64,000 bases of DNA from Streptomonospora alba (lineage in GTDB: Bacteria; Actinomycetota; Actinomycetes; Streptosporangiales; Streptosporangiaceae), in assembly GCF_000826685.1 (NCBI RefSeq), contig NZ_JROO01000023.1:46668-110667 (forward strand). The letters run 5' to 3'. Below the pieces are notes generated by a model. It was given only the letters and a program-made list of their open reading frames with translations, had not been told where the DNA came from and did no database searches. Position 1 is the first letter of the stretch; each line of letters starts with the position of its first letter. Position numbers and translations under genes: made by a program. Shown one piece after another: positions 9,425-17,979 of this stretch.

Positions 9425-9781
9425 TCATCCGGGGGGCCACTCCATGCCCCGCCCGCCCAGCAGGTGGCAGTGCAGGTGGAAGACCGTCTGCCCGGCACCC
9501 GAGCCGGTGTTGAACACCAACCGGTACCCGGTGCCGGCGATCCCCTCGTCTTCGGCGATGGCGTGGGCCTCGCTCACGATCGCGTCGACCAGACCGCTTC
9601 CGGCCTTGGCGGCCGAGGCGGCGTCGGGGTGGTGCTCACGCGGGATGACCAGCACGTGCGTGGGAGCCTGCGGGTTGATGTCGCGGAAGGCCAGCACGCG
9701 CTCGCCGTCGCGGACGATCTCAGCGGGCACCTGGCCGGCGGCGATCTTGCAGAACAGGCAGTCGGGCTCGGTCGTGGTCAC
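9425..9781 (-). CDS. HIT-family nucleotide-binding hydrolase
   Basis: Small histidine-triad protein, probably a nucleoside phosphoramidase or AMP-lysine type hydrolase. CLFCKIAAGQVPAEIV at the N terminus is typical of the Hint branch. THVLVIPREHH is in the middle, and the catalytic triad motif is FHLHCHLLGG near the C terminus. GTG at 9781 is preferred over more distal starts because GGAGAGG lies 7 bases upstream and the 118-residue length matches the family. First gene of the leftward operon leading to phoH, ybeY and era. Confidence 0.92.
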   Translation of the reverse strand: MTTTEPDCLFCKIAAGQVPAEIVRDGERVLAFRDINPQAPTHVLVIPREHHPDAASAAKAGSGLVDAIVSEAHAIAEDEGIAGTGYRLVFNTGSGAGQTVFHLHCHLLGGRGMEWPPG

Positions 9782-10320
9782 CGTAGGGCCTCTCCGTCTC
9801 CGTGGTCCGATGCGGCCGCCCGCGGCGGCCGGATCGCCGGTCGCGCGGGCGTCCTCCATGATGCCTGAGCTCGACGCCTGAGCGGAGCGCACCGCCGCGG
9901 GCGCCGGACGGGGCGGTGCCGCCGAATCCCTCTCCGCCGCCCGCCACCCGCCGCCCCTCGGGCGGTCCGGCTGCCGAACCCGCGCCCGATCTTCTACGGT
10001 TGCGTCATACCGTGCACGTGCGGTGTGTGTCATATCCCCGCTCGCTCAGCCAACCGTCCCCTCAGCAAGTGGTGCTCCCGTGAGGTCTCCCCACCCGTCC
10101 GCCCGCGCGGACGCTTCCCGCCCGCTGCGCCCTGCCCCATGCGCCGCGGGCCCTTCTTGCGCACCGCGCAATGTGGGCCGCGCCGTCCTGTACTGTCAGC
10201 ACACCGCCGAAGCGGCGGCGCCTGCGAGGCACCGGGGCGGCCCGGGCTCGCGAGGCGACACGGCGATCGGCCAGCGCTGCTTGATCCCGGCGACGACGAC
10301 GCGGAACGAGAAGTACAGGT
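9782..10320. other. Divergent intergenic region between HIT and sigma factor genes
   Basis: About 540 bases with no convincing gene; the open frames here have low-complexity Arg/Pro/Ala translations and look like shadows. It should contain promoters for both the leftward HIT operon and the rightward sigma factor gene. The 8-bp palindrome GCACGTGC at 10014-10021 is the only small symmetrical element I noticed, and I assign it no function. Confidence 0.4.
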
Positions 10321-10908
10321 ATGCCCTTTCGTAAACCCGACGAGAAGGGCGCGCGTCAAACGGATGTGACTGAAACGATGGTCGCAGGGGCCACAGCGGC
10401 ACCGTCCGCTGTCGACTGGGACGCCGACCAAGCCGTCACCCAGCTCTACACGACGCAGTACCGTCCACTGGTCCGACTGGCCACCCTGCTCGTTCGCGAC
10501 TCCGCCACCGCCGAAGAGGTCGTACAGGACGCCTTCGTCGCGATGCACGGCGCCTGGCGCCGGCTGCGCGACCCCAACAAGGCACTGTCCTACCTCCGCC
10601 AATCCGTGGTCAACCGGGCCCGGTCGGTCCTACGGCACCGCGCCGTGGTAGAAAAGCACGCGCCCAAGGCCCTACCCGACGCACCCAGCGCCGAGCAGGG
10701 GGCGATGAGCGAGCTCGAGCGAGCGGCGGTCATCGAGGCCCTGCGCCATCTGCCCTCCCGACAGCGGGAGGCGGTCGTACTGCGCTACTACGGCGACTTC
10801 TCCGAGGCGCAGATCGCCGACGCGATGGGCATCAGCCGCGGCGCAGTCAAGAGTCACACCGCACGGGGTATAGCCGCGCTCCGCTCGGCTCTGGAGCAGA
10901 CGACATGA
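10321..10908 (+). CDS. ECF RNA polymerase sigma factor, SigE-family type
   Basis: Group 4 sigma factor of 195 residues. Region 2 spans about 38-105 (YRPLVRLATLLVRDSATAEEVVQDAFVAMHGAWRRL with the -10 recognition helix). Region 4 spans about 135-190 (EALRHLPSRQREAVVLRYYGDFSEAQIADAMGISRGAVKSHTARGIAAL) with a clear helix-turn-helix. The first 35 residues are unstructured; the ATG at 10378 is an alternative start. Its stop overlaps the next gene's ATG (ATGA), so the two are translationally coupled. This arrangement commonly pairs a sigma factor with its membrane regulator. Confidence 0.88.
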   Translation: MPFRKPDEKGARQTDVTETMVAGATAAPSAVDWDADQAVTQLYTTQYRPLVRLATLLVRDSATAEEVVQDAFVAMHGAWRRLRDPNKALSYLRQSVVNRARSVLRHRAVVEKHAPKALPDAPSAEQGAMSELERAAVIEALRHLPSRQREAVVLRYYGDFSEAQIADAMGISRGAVKSHTARGIAALRSALEQTT

Positions 10909-11639
10909 CCGAACCACCCCACGACCCCATCGAGGAGCGGCTGCGCGCCATCCTGCGCGCCGAAGCCGACTCCGTCGATCCCTCTCCCGAGGCGCTGAAC
11001 GCCATCCGGTCCCGCACCCAGCGCACGAGCTGGGCTACGGTCCTGCTCAACGCCTCGTGGCTGCGGCCCTCGTTGGCGGTGGGAGCCGCGGCGCTGATCG
11101 TCGGTTCGGTGCTGCTGGGAACCCCGCAGGTGCGCGATCAGATCCTGCCGCAGTCGCTGACCACCCCGGCCTCGGAGTCCGGGACCAGTCCCCGGGACGA
11201 CCCCTCCGGTGACGGAGCCCCCAGCGAGGCCCCGTCCACACCCGGACCCGCCGAGCTCCCGAGCGAGGGCGCGGTCCCCCCGCCGGGGAGCCCCTCCCCG
11301 GGTCCGACCGAGGGCGATTCCACGCCCCTCGGCACCGACGACCCCTGCACCGCCGGCTCCCCGGCCCCGCGGCCCAGCGCCTCGCCCGACGGAACGGGGG
11401 ACTCCGCGGACGGCACGTCGGGCACCGGCTGCGGCTCCACCGAGGAGCCCTCCGACCCCACCCAGGAGCCTCCGCCCGACGATCCCGGCGACGGCTCGGA
11501 AGGCGACTCCAGCTCGCCGCCCGACGACGGCGCGGGCGGCGGCGACGGCGGGGTGGACGACGGCACGTCGACCACCCCCCCGGATGACACGACCTCGGGC
11601 AGCGGAGAGGGAGACACCGCGATGGCCGGGGTCGCCTGA
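10905..11639 (+). CDS. Single-pass membrane protein, possible anti-sigma partner
   Basis: Not recognised as a named family. The 244 residues comprise a cytoplasmic N-terminal segment (PIEERLRAILRAEADSVDPS), one transmembrane helix at about 53-72 (LRPSLAVGAAALIVGSVLLG) and about 160 residues of Pro/Ser/Asp/Gly/Thr-rich low-complexity sequence that should lie outside the cell. Two cysteines (about 147 and 170) fall in the tail. The 4-base overlap with the sigma gene and the topology suggest a regulator of that sigma factor. No ZAS-type zinc motif (HxxxCxxC) is present, so the assignment is tentative. Confidence 0.65.
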   Translation: MTEPPHDPIEERLRAILRAEADSVDPSPEALNAIRSRTQRTSWATVLLNASWLRPSLAVGAAALIVGSVLLGTPQVRDQILPQSLTTPASESGTSPRDDPSGDGAPSEAPSTPGPAELPSEGAVPPPGSPSPGPTEGDSTPLGTDDPCTAGSPAPRPSASPDGTGDSADGTSGTGCGSTEEPSDPTQEPPPDDPGDGSEGDSSSPPDDGAGGGDGGVDDGTSTTPPDDTTSGSGEGDTAMAGVA

Positions 11640-11751
11640 CGGCCGGCGAGCGGTGCGGGGCCGGGCCCCTCGACGCCGGTCCCGCCCCGGATCGGCCACC
11701 GCGGCGATTCGTCGTCGAGCCGGTGGACGATCCGGCGGTCGCGGGCCGGGC

Positions 11752-12543
11752 TCACCACCGTCCGCAGCGCGCCTGCAGCACGGCCAGGGCGGCCACGCCC
11801 GCCGTGGACGTGCGCAGCACCGTGGGCCCCAGCAGGGCACGCACCGCGCCCGCGGTCTCCAGCGCCCGCAACTCGCCGTCGGCGAACCCGCCCTCGGGTC
11901 CGACCACGACGACGATCCCGCCGGTATCCTCTGCCTCCTCACCTGCGCCGGGGGCATCCCCCGACAGCAGCGGCCCGGGCAGCGGAAGCGACGACAACCG
12001 CGAGTCGGCGTCCTCGTGCAGGAGGATCCCCGCGCCGGCGGCCGCCACCCGCGCGCACACGTCGCCGATGCCGGCGAGCTCGGCCACTTCGGGGATCCGG
12101 CTGCGCCGCGACTGCTTCGCGGCCTCGCGGGCGGTGGAGCGCCACTTGGCCAGCGACTTGGCCGCCCGCTCGGGCCGCCAGCGCGTGATGCAGCGCTCGG
12201 CCGCCCACGGCACGATGCGGTCGACTCCCGCCTCGGTCATCACCTCGACCGCCAGCTCGCCGCGGTCGCCCTTGGGCAGCGCCTGGACCACGGTCAGCCG
12301 CGGGCGCGGCGCCGCTTCGGCGACGCGCTCCTCGACCGCGCAGACGACACGGTCCTTGCCGACCTCGGCCACCCGGCAGCGCGCCCGGGTACCGGCGCCG
12401 TCCACCAGATGGACGGTCTCGCCGACGGCGATTCGCCGCACCGCGGCGGCGTGGCGGCCCTCGGCTCCGGAGAGCACGGCGGTGTCGCCGTCCAGTTCAC
12501 CCGGCTCGCTGAGGAAGACCGGAGCTGTCACACCTGCCCCCAT
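11752..12543 (-). CDS. rsmE: 16S rRNA (uracil-1498-N3) methyltransferase RsmE
   Basis: SPOUT methyltransferase acting on the 30S decoding region. The SAM-binding trefoil knot is visible in the C-terminal part: VVVVGPEGGFADGEL and LGPTVLRTSTAGVAAL. The middle has LVQ/VVQALPKGDRGELAVEVMTEAGVDRIVPWAAERC, typical of RsmE. The N-terminal PUA-like region begins VFLSEPGEL. ATG 12543 gives 263 residues; GTG 12531 is an alternative. Downstream of dnaJ on the same strand, a standard actinobacterial neighbour, though a hairpin separates the two. Confidence 0.93.
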   Translation of the reverse strand: MGAGVTAPVFLSEPGELDGDTAVLSGAEGRHAAAVRRIAVGETVHLVDGAGTRARCRVAEVGKDRVVCAVEERVAEAAPRPRLTVVQALPKGDRGELAVEVMTEAGVDRIVPWAAERCITRWRPERAAKSLAKWRSTAREAAKQSRRSRIPEVAELAGIGDVCARVAAAGAGILLHEDADSRLSSLPLPGPLLSGDAPGAGEEAEDTGGIVVVVGPEGGFADGELRALETAGAVRALLGPTVLRTSTAGVAALAVLQARCGRW

Positions 12544-12589
12544 CCCACGGCCGGGCCCCTCCGCCCGGCATGACGACCCGGCACACACG

Positions 12590-12624
12590 CGGGCCGGCAC
12601 CACGCCGTGCGCGGTGCCGGCCCG
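12590..12624 (-). terminator. 12-bp-stem hairpin between dnaJ and rsmE
   Basis: CGGGCCGGCACC at 12590-12601 is perfectly complementary to 12613-12624, with an 11-base loop. It lies about 50 bases downstream of the dnaJ stop, so it probably ends or attenuates the hrcA-dnaJ transcript before rsmE. Confidence 0.55.
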
Positions 12625-12672
12625 TCGCGCCGGAGTTTCCGGCACACCTTCCGCATGGCGGCCCCGGAGGCG

Positions 12673-13824
12673 TCAGCGCGCGCCGAAGGCGTCACGCAGC
12701 CGGGAGAACAGGCCGCCGTGGCCCGGGCTGAACTTGCCCGGAGGCTGGTCCTCGCCGCGCAGCTCGGCGAACTTGCGAAGCAGCGCCTCCTGCTCCTCGT
12801 CCAGCTTGGCGGGGGTCTCGACGTCGACCTGGATCATCAGGTCGCCGCGCCCCGCGCCGTCGAGGTGGCGGGTGCCGCGGCCGGACAGGGTGATGACGTG
12901 CCCGGAGCTGGTACCGGGACGCAGGTCGATCTCCTCGGTGCCGTCGAGCGTGTCGAAGGTGAACGAGGCGCCCAGCGCGGCGGCGGTCATCGGCACCGTT
13001 ATGGTGCAGTGCAGATCGTCTCCCCGCCGTTCGAAGGTCGGGTGGGGGCGCTGCACGATCTCCAGGAAGATGTCGCCGCGCGGCCCGCCGTTGGGTCCGA
13101 CCTCACCCTCGCCGGCCAGCTGGATCTGGGTGCCGTCCTCGACACCGGCGGGGATCTGCACCTTGCGGGTGACCTTTTCGCGCACCCGGCCCTCGCCGGC
13201 GCAGTCGGCGCAGGGGTCGGTGATGATCGTGCCCTGCCCCGAGCACTGCGGGCACGGGCGCGTGGTCATGACCTGCCCCAGGAAGGAGCGCGCGACCTGC
13301 GAGACCTCGCCGCGCCCCTGGCACATGTCACAGGTGTGGCGGTGGGAGCCCTTGGCCGTGCCCTCGCCCTGGCAGGTGTTGCACAGCACCGCCGTGGGGA
13401 AGGTGACGTCCCTGGTGACGCCGAAGGCGGTCTCGGCCAGGTCCAGGTCGATGCGGACCTTGATGCTGCGCCCGCGGCGCGCCCGCTCGCGCGTGCTGCG
13501 CCCGCCGCCGGCCTGGCCGCCGCCGAAGAACGCGTTCATGATGTCGTCGAAGGGGAATCCGCCTCCGCCGAAGCCCCCGGCTCCTGCTCCGCCGCCGCCA
13601 CCGGAGGGCGCGAACGGGTCGCCGCCCATGTCGTGCATCCGGCGCTTGCTGTCGTCGGAGAGGACCTCGTAGGCCTGGGTCACTTCCTTGAAGCGATCCT
13701 GCGTGGCCGGGTCCGGGTTGACGTCCGGGTGGAGTTCGCGGGCGAGCCGCCGATACGCCTTCTTGATCTCATCCTGGGATGCGTCACGCCGCACCCCGAG
13801 GATCTCGTAGTAGTCTCTCGCCAC
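12673..13824 (-). CDS. dnaJ: Chaperone protein DnaJ (DnaJ2 type)
   Basis: Hsp40 co-chaperone that stimulates DnaK ATPase. The J domain occupies residues 1-65 with the HPD motif in ELHPDVN. A Gly/Phe-rich linker follows at about 70-95. Four CxxCxGxG zinc repeats follow ([32 protein letters not shown]) at about 140-210, then the client-binding C-terminal domains. GTG start, 383 residues. It begins immediately after the hrcA stop, so the two genes are co-transcribed and share HrcA control through CIRCE. Confidence 0.96.
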   Translation of the reverse strand: MARDYYEILGVRRDASQDEIKKAYRRLARELHPDVNPDPATQDRFKEVTQAYEVLSDDSKRRMHDMGGDPFAPSGGGGGAGAGGFGGGGFPFDDIMNAFFGGGQAGGGRSTRERARRGRSIKVRIDLDLAETAFGVTRDVTFPTAVLCNTCQGEGTAKGSHRHTCDMCQGRGEVSQVARSFLGQVMTTRPCPQCSGQGTIITDPCADCAGEGRVREKVTRKVQIPAGVEDGTQIQLAGEGEVGPNGGPRGDIFLEIVQRPHPTFERRGDDLHCTITVPMTAAALGASFTFDTLDGTEEIDLRPGTSSGHVITLSGRGTRHLDGAGRGDLMIQVDVETPAKLDEEQEALLRKFAELRGEDQPPGKFSPGHGGLFSRLRDAFGAR

Positions 13825-14838
13825 TTACTGCCCCGCAAGTATCTGTCCGAGGTACCGAGCCACTGCGCGTACCGCTCCCATCGTTCCTGGATAGTCCATT
13901 CGGGTCGGACCGACCACACCGATCTTGGCAAGCGGCTGGTCGCCGATGCCGTAACCGGCGGAGACGATCGACGTGGATCTCAGACCCTCGTGAGAGTTCT
14001 CGGCGCCGATGCGTACCGTCAGCATGGAAGGGTCGCTCATCTCCCCCAGCAAACGGAGCAGGACGACGTTTTCTTCCAATGCCTCCAGTACCTCCCGCAG
14101 GCTAGCCGAGAAATCCATCGCGGCGAGATTCGCCGTACCACCGAGGACGATCTTCTCGTCGTGGCGTTCGACCAGACTCTCCAGCAGCACCGACAGCACG
14201 GCCGCCGCCATGGCGCGCTCGTCCGGCGGAAGCTGGCTGGGCAGATCCTCCACGGCGTTGGGGACCTCGGTGAGCCACGTACCCACCAAGGCCCGGTTGA
14301 GCATCTGGCGGAGGCTGTCGACAGCGTCCTCGCTGACCGCCCCCAGGTTGTCGATGACCCGCTGCTCGACGCGGCCGGTGTCGGTGATGAGCACCATCAT
14401 CACGCGCTGCTGGCCCAGCGGGACCAGTTCCACGTGCTGCACCGAGGAGCGGGTGAGCGACGGGTATTGGACCACCGCGACCTGCCGGGTGAGCTGGGCC
14501 AGCAGACGCACCGTCCGCCCCACGATCTCATCGAGGTCGACGGCGCCGCCGAGGAAACTCTCGATTGCGCGCCGCTCGGCTGCGGAGAGCGGTTTCACCG
14601 TCGACAGCCGGTCCACGAAGAGCCGGTACCCCTTGTCGGTGGGGACACGGCCGGCACTCGTGTGCGGCTGTGTGATGTAGCCCTCCTCCTCCAGCGACAC
14701 CATGTCGTTGCGGACGGTGGCTGGAGACACGCCGAGGGCGTGGCGGTCGGCGAGCGCCTTGGACCCCACGGGCTCGTTCGTGGACACGTAATCCTCGACG
14801 ATCGCCCGCAGCACCGCAAGCTTCCGGTCGTCGAGCAC
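13825..14838 (-). CDS. hrcA: Heat-inducible transcription repressor HrcA
   Basis: Repressor of class I heat-shock genes binding CIRCE. N-terminal winged helix ([63 protein letters not shown]) and a C-terminal GAF-like domain. The GTG at 14838 is chosen because AGGAGGTG lies 5 bases upstream; this gives 337 residues, the normal length. A CIRCE element just upstream indicates autoregulation. The stop abuts the dnaJ start without spacing. Confidence 0.95.
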   Translation of the reverse strand: MLDDRKLAVLRAIVEDYVSTNEPVGSKALADRHALGVSPATVRNDMVSLEEEGYITQPHTSAGRVPTDKGYRLFVDRLSTVKPLSAAERRAIESFLGGAVDLDEIVGRTVRLLAQLTRQVAVVQYPSLTRSSVQHVELVPLGQQRVMMVLITDTGRVEQRVIDNLGAVSEDAVDSLRQMLNRALVGTWLTEVPNAVEDLPSQLPPDERAMAAAVLSVLLESLVERHDEKIVLGGTANLAAMDFSASLREVLEALEENVVLLRLLGEMSDPSMLTVRIGAENSHEGLRSTSIVSAGYGIGDQPLAKIGVVGPTRMDYPGTMGAVRAVARYLGQILAGQ

Positions 14839-14849
14839 GTGCTCACCTC

Positions 14850-14876
14850 CTGGCACTCCATGGTTCTAAGTGCTAA
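14850..14876. promoter_or_regulatory. CIRCE operator upstream of hrcA-dnaJ
   Basis: CTGGCACTC, nine bases, then AAGTGCTAA. This matches the CIRCE consensus TTAGCACTC-N9-GAGTGCTAA at 7 of 9 and 8 of 9 positions with the exact 9-base spacer. It is 12 bases upstream of the hrcA start, overlapping the ribosome-binding region on the minus strand, consistent with HrcA autorepression. Confidence 0.9.
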
Positions 14877-15005
14877 TTCTAAGCCGTACCGCAAGAACGG
14901 ATCGATCACGGGCCGTCCGATCGCACCTGCGCGCCGTCTCGCCGGCCCCCCGCAGGCGCGCACGCCGCCCGGCGCCGGCCGCGGGGCTACCGGTACAATC
15001 CCGCC

Positions 15006-15857
15006 GTGCACACGAGCCGGGGACCGAACGAGAACACGAGGTACGGCGAGGACGTGTTGTCCGGGGACTGGCGCCGCCCGCGCAAGGGCGCCGTCGCCGA
15101 AGTCGCCCTGGAGCACGGCCTCGTGCTGGAGTCGGCCGACGAGGGTTTCTGCGGCGCCGTCGTCGGCTGGGACAAGCGGACGGTGACCCTGGAGGACCGC
15201 GACGGCCGCCACCGTGTCTTCGACCTGGAGCCCGCGGCGTTCCTCGTCGACGGCCGGCCGGTCACCGCGGTACGCCCGGCCGCGGAAGCCTCGGGCCCCG
15301 CCCGCAGCGCCTCCGGGTCGATCGCGGTGCAGGGGGCGCGCTCGCGTGTGGCTCGGGAGAGCCGGATCTACGTCGAGGGTGTGCACGACGCCGAACTCGT
15401 CGAAAAGGTCTGGGGCCACGACCTGCGCGTGGAGGGCGTGGTCGTCGAGTACCTGGAAGGCGTCGACCACCTGCCCGCGATCGTGGCCGAGTTCGGCCCG
15501 GGTCCGCAGCGCCGCCTGGGCGTCCTCGTCGACCACCTGGTCCCGGGCTCCAAGGAGAGCCGGATCGCCGAACAGGTCTCCTCGCCCGGCGTGCTGGTGA
15601 CGGGCCACCCCTTCGTCGACATCTGGCAGGCGGTCAAGCCGTCGGTGCTGGGAATCTCCGCGTGGCCGGAAGTACCCCGCGGCATACCGTGGAAAGAGGG
15701 CGTTCTGCGGGCGCTGGGCAGCAGCGAGGAGCCCGGCGAAGCGTGGCGTCGCATCCTGGGGTCGGTACGGACCTACGCCGACCTCGAACCCGAACTGCTG
15801 GGGCGCGTCGAGGAGCTCATCGACTTCGTCACCGCGGCACAGGGGGTGCCAGACTAG
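15006..15857 (+). CDS. DUF3097 family protein
   Basis: Conserved actinobacterial protein of unknown function, 283 residues. The N-terminal part ([35 protein letters not shown]) looks like a small beta-barrel. From about residue 120, [18 protein letters not shown] and [19 protein letters not shown] resemble a TOPRIM-like layout with conserved Glu and Asp residues; that reading is mine. The GTG at 15006 fits the conserved N terminus. It is divergent from hrcA across the CIRCE region and lies in its usual neighbourhood near hrcA, dnaJ and hemW. Confidence 0.85.
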   Translation: MHTSRGPNENTRYGEDVLSGDWRRPRKGAVAEVALEHGLVLESADEGFCGAVVGWDKRTVTLEDRDGRHRVFDLEPAAFLVDGRPVTAVRPAAEASGPARSASGSIAVQGARSRVARESRIYVEGVHDAELVEKVWGHDLRVEGVVVEYLEGVDHLPAIVAEFGPGPQRRLGVLVDHLVPGSKESRIAEQVSSPGVLVTGHPFVDIWQAVKPSVLGISAWPEVPRGIPWKEGVLRALGSSEEPGEAWRRILGSVRTYADLEPELLGRVEELIDFVTAAQGVPD

Positions 15858-15955
15858 ACGAGGCCGGAGCCCCGCGCGCCGCGAGCGCGCGGTGGCCTGC
15901 CGGGACACCGGATGGCACTATCGGCCCAACGCAATCGGCACAGCCAAGGGACAAG

Positions 15956-17062
15956 ATGAGCGAGACCCCGCCCAACCGACCACAGCCCCAGGAGGGGCCC
16001 TCCGGTGACCACCCGGCACCAGGCCGCGCTCCCTCTGACGGGCAGCCCGGCCAGGGACAGGCGGGCACCGGCGACCAGCAGCCCGACTACCAGCAGCAGG
16101 AGTACGGCTACCCGAGCGGGGGCCAGCCTGCCTACGGCCAGCCGAGCGGGGGCCAGCCCGGCTACGGCCAGCCGAGCGGGGGCCAGCCCGGCTACGGCCA
16201 GCCGGGATACGGCGAGCAGCCCTACCAGCAGCCCCAGCCCGGCTACGGCTACCCCGGCGGCGGGCAGCCCGGATACCCCCAGCCCGGCTATGAGCAGCCG
16301 AGCGGCGACCAGCCGGGGTGGGCCCCGCCCGGCTACGGCCAGCCGAGCGGGGGCCAACCGGGATACGGCTATCCGAGTGGCGGCCAACCCGGCTACGCCC
16401 AGCCCGGCTACGGCTATCCGAGCGGGGGCCAGCCCGCTTACGGCCAGCCCGGCTACGGCGAGCAGCCCTACCAGCAGCCCCAGCCCGGCTACGCGCCCGA
16501 TCAGGGCCAGGGCGGGTACCCCCAACCGGGCCAGCCGCCTTATCAGCAGCCGGCGCCCGGCTACCAGCAGTACCCCCAGCCGGGCTACGGACCCCAGCCG
16601 CCTCAGGGGTACGAGCAGCAGCCCGGGGCCTTCCCCGGCGCCCCGCATGCGCCCGGCCATCCCCAGCAGCCCGGATACCCCCAGCAGGGGTACGCTCCCC
16701 AGCAGGGCGCCTCCGACGACGCCACCTGGGCGATGATCGCCCACCTCTCCGGCGTCATCCTCGCCTGCTTCGGCTGGCTGCCCGCCCTTGTCATCTACAT
16801 GGTCAAGCGCGACGACTCCCCGTTCGTGCGCCATCAGGCCAGCGAGGCGCTGAACTTCCAGCTCACGCTGCTGATCCCCTACCTCGTCGCCTGGGTCGTC
16901 TACATCGGGCTCGGCGTGTTCGCGCCGCCGATCTCCTGGATCGGCTCCGTGCTCGTCGCGGTGATCTGGGTGGCCTCGATCACTCTGGGCGTGCTCGCCG
17001 CGCTCAGCGCGAACCGCGGCAACCGGTACCGCTACCCGGTTTCGATCCGCATGGTGAAATGA
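15956..17062 (+). CDS. DUF4870 membrane protein with long YGQP-repeat N terminus
   Basis: 368 residues. The first ~255 are low-complexity Gly/Gln/Pro/Tyr sequence made of repeated units such as [10 protein letters not shown] and [10 protein letters not shown]. The last ~110 form the DUF4870 (Tic20-like) domain: [47 protein letters not shown] followed by hydrophobic helices. The charged [13 protein letters not shown] motif is family-typical. ATG 15956 has AAGGGA 5 bases upstream. Function unknown; the repeat region is probably cytoplasmic and disordered. A shorter paralogue lies directly downstream. Confidence 0.85.
   Translation: MSETPPNRPQPQEGPSGDHPAPGRAPSDGQPGQGQAGTGDQQPDYQQQEYGYPSGGQPAYGQPSGGQPGYGQPSGGQPGYGQPGYGEQPYQQPQPGYGYPGGGQPGYPQPGYEQPSGDQPGWAPPGYGQPSGGQPGYGYPSGGQPGYAQPGYGYPSGGQPAYGQPGYGEQPYQQPQPGYAPDQGQGGYPQPGQPPYQQPAPGYQQYPQPGYGPQPPQGYEQQPGAFPGAPHAPGHPQQPGYPQQGYAPQQGASDDATWAMIAHLSGVILACFGWLPALVIYMVKRDDSPFVRHQASEALNFQLTLLIPYLVAWVVYIGLGVFAPPISWIGSVLVAVIWVASITLGVLAALSANRGNRYRYPVSIRMVK
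16110..16500 (+). repeat. Tandem coding repeats ([14 protein letters not shown] units)
   Basis: Degenerate direct repeats of 24-30 bases, for example GGCTACGGCCAGCCGAGCGG units at 16135-16210 and again near 16330 and 16435, encode the YGQP/SGGQP motifs of the first DUF4870 protein. Nearly identical neighbouring copies suggest recent expansion by recombination or slippage. Confidence 0.8.
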
Positions 17063-17285
17063 CCGGGCGCGGGCGGAGGCGACGCACAGCAATACGCCTC
17101 CGCCCCGGCGGGAACCCCGCGCTCCGCGCCGGAGTCTGACCCACAGGGAGCTTTCCGCGGCCGGGCGTTCGGCCGGGACACCGGTCCACCGCCCTGCTTC
17201 CCCGCCCGTGCGCCGCCGCACACGGTGCACGCGCAGCGCCTCCGGAGCCAGCCGGGGGCGATCCGACAGAGGAGACCAGAGCACC

Positions 17286-17870
17286 ATGAGCTACCCACCC
17301 CAGCCCGACCAGCCCTACGGCGGCCAGCCCGACTACCCCGGCGGCTACAACCCGCCGCCCGGCGTAGACCCCAACCACGGCCCCCAGTCGGGCCCCCAGC
17401 CCGGTTACGGCCCCCAGCCGGGCTACGGCCAGGGCTACCCCGGCCAGCCCCAGCCCGGTTACGGCCAGGGCTACCCCGGCCAGCCCCAGCCCGGTCAACC
17501 GGTGCCCGCCTACCCGCAGGGCTACGGGCAGGGAGGCGGCCAGTACATGCCGTCCTCCGACGACCGCACCCTGGCGCTGGTGGCCCACCTCGGCGGCATC
17601 TTCACCTCGTGGATCCTTCCGCTGGTCATCTACCTGGTGAAGAAGGACGAGTCGCCCTACGTGCGCCACCAGGCGGCGCAGGCGTTCAACTTCCAGATGA
17701 CCATGTTCATCGGGCAGATCGTGTCCTACATCCTGATGTTCCTGATCATCGGCTTCATCACCATCTTCGCGGTGATCGCCTGCGCGATCATCTTCGCCAT
17801 CATCGCCGCCGTGGCCTCCAACAAGGGCGAGTGGTACAAGTACCCGATGACCATCCCGATGATGACCTGA
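17286..17870 (+). CDS. DUF4870 membrane protein, shorter paralogue
   Basis: 194 residues with a shorter PGYGQ-rich N terminus (about 1-85) and a complete DUF4870 domain (RTLALVAHLGGIFTSWILPLVIYLVKKDESPYVRHQAAQAFNFQMTMFIGQIVSYILMFLIIGF). It has two or three membrane segments, ending KGEWYKYPMTIPMM. The ATG at 17286 is preceded by GAGGAGACC. The domain closely parallels the upstream gene (VKxDxSPxVRHQA), so the pair arose by tandem duplication. Function unknown. Confidence 0.87.
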   Translation: MSYPPQPDQPYGGQPDYPGGYNPPPGVDPNHGPQSGPQPGYGPQPGYGQGYPGQPQPGYGQGYPGQPQPGQPVPAYPQGYGQGGGQYMPSSDDRTLALVAHLGGIFTSWILPLVIYLVKKDESPYVRHQAAQAFNFQMTMFIGQIVSYILMFLIIGFITIFAVIACAIIFAIIAAVASNKGEWYKYPMTIPMMT

Positions 17871-17883
17871 GGACCCTCCCGGC

Positions 17884-17916
17884 TTCGGCCCGGCACCGCA
17901 CCGGCACCGGGCCGAA
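17884..17916. terminator. Hairpin after DUF4870 gene
   Basis: TTCGGCCCGG at 17884-17893 pairs perfectly with 17907-17916 around a 13-base loop, 14 bases after the DUF4870 stop. Confidence 0.5.
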
Positions 17917-17956
17917 TCGGCGAGGCGGCAGGGGCCGGCGGCCGGTCCCGGCCCGG

Positions 17957-17977
17957 GAGCGCGCCCCGGGCGCGCTC
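17957..17977. terminator. Hairpin after hemW
   Basis: GAGCGCGCC at 17957-17965 pairs with 17969-17977 around a 3-base loop. It begins 3 bases beyond the hemW stop on the minus strand and probably ends that transcript. Confidence 0.5.
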
Positions 17978-17979
17978 GG

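Noticed and set aside
16110..16500. Regularly spaced repeats that might suggest a CRISPR array
   Set aside because: The repeats are in frame, have no unique spacers and encode YGQP motifs of a DUF4870 protein.
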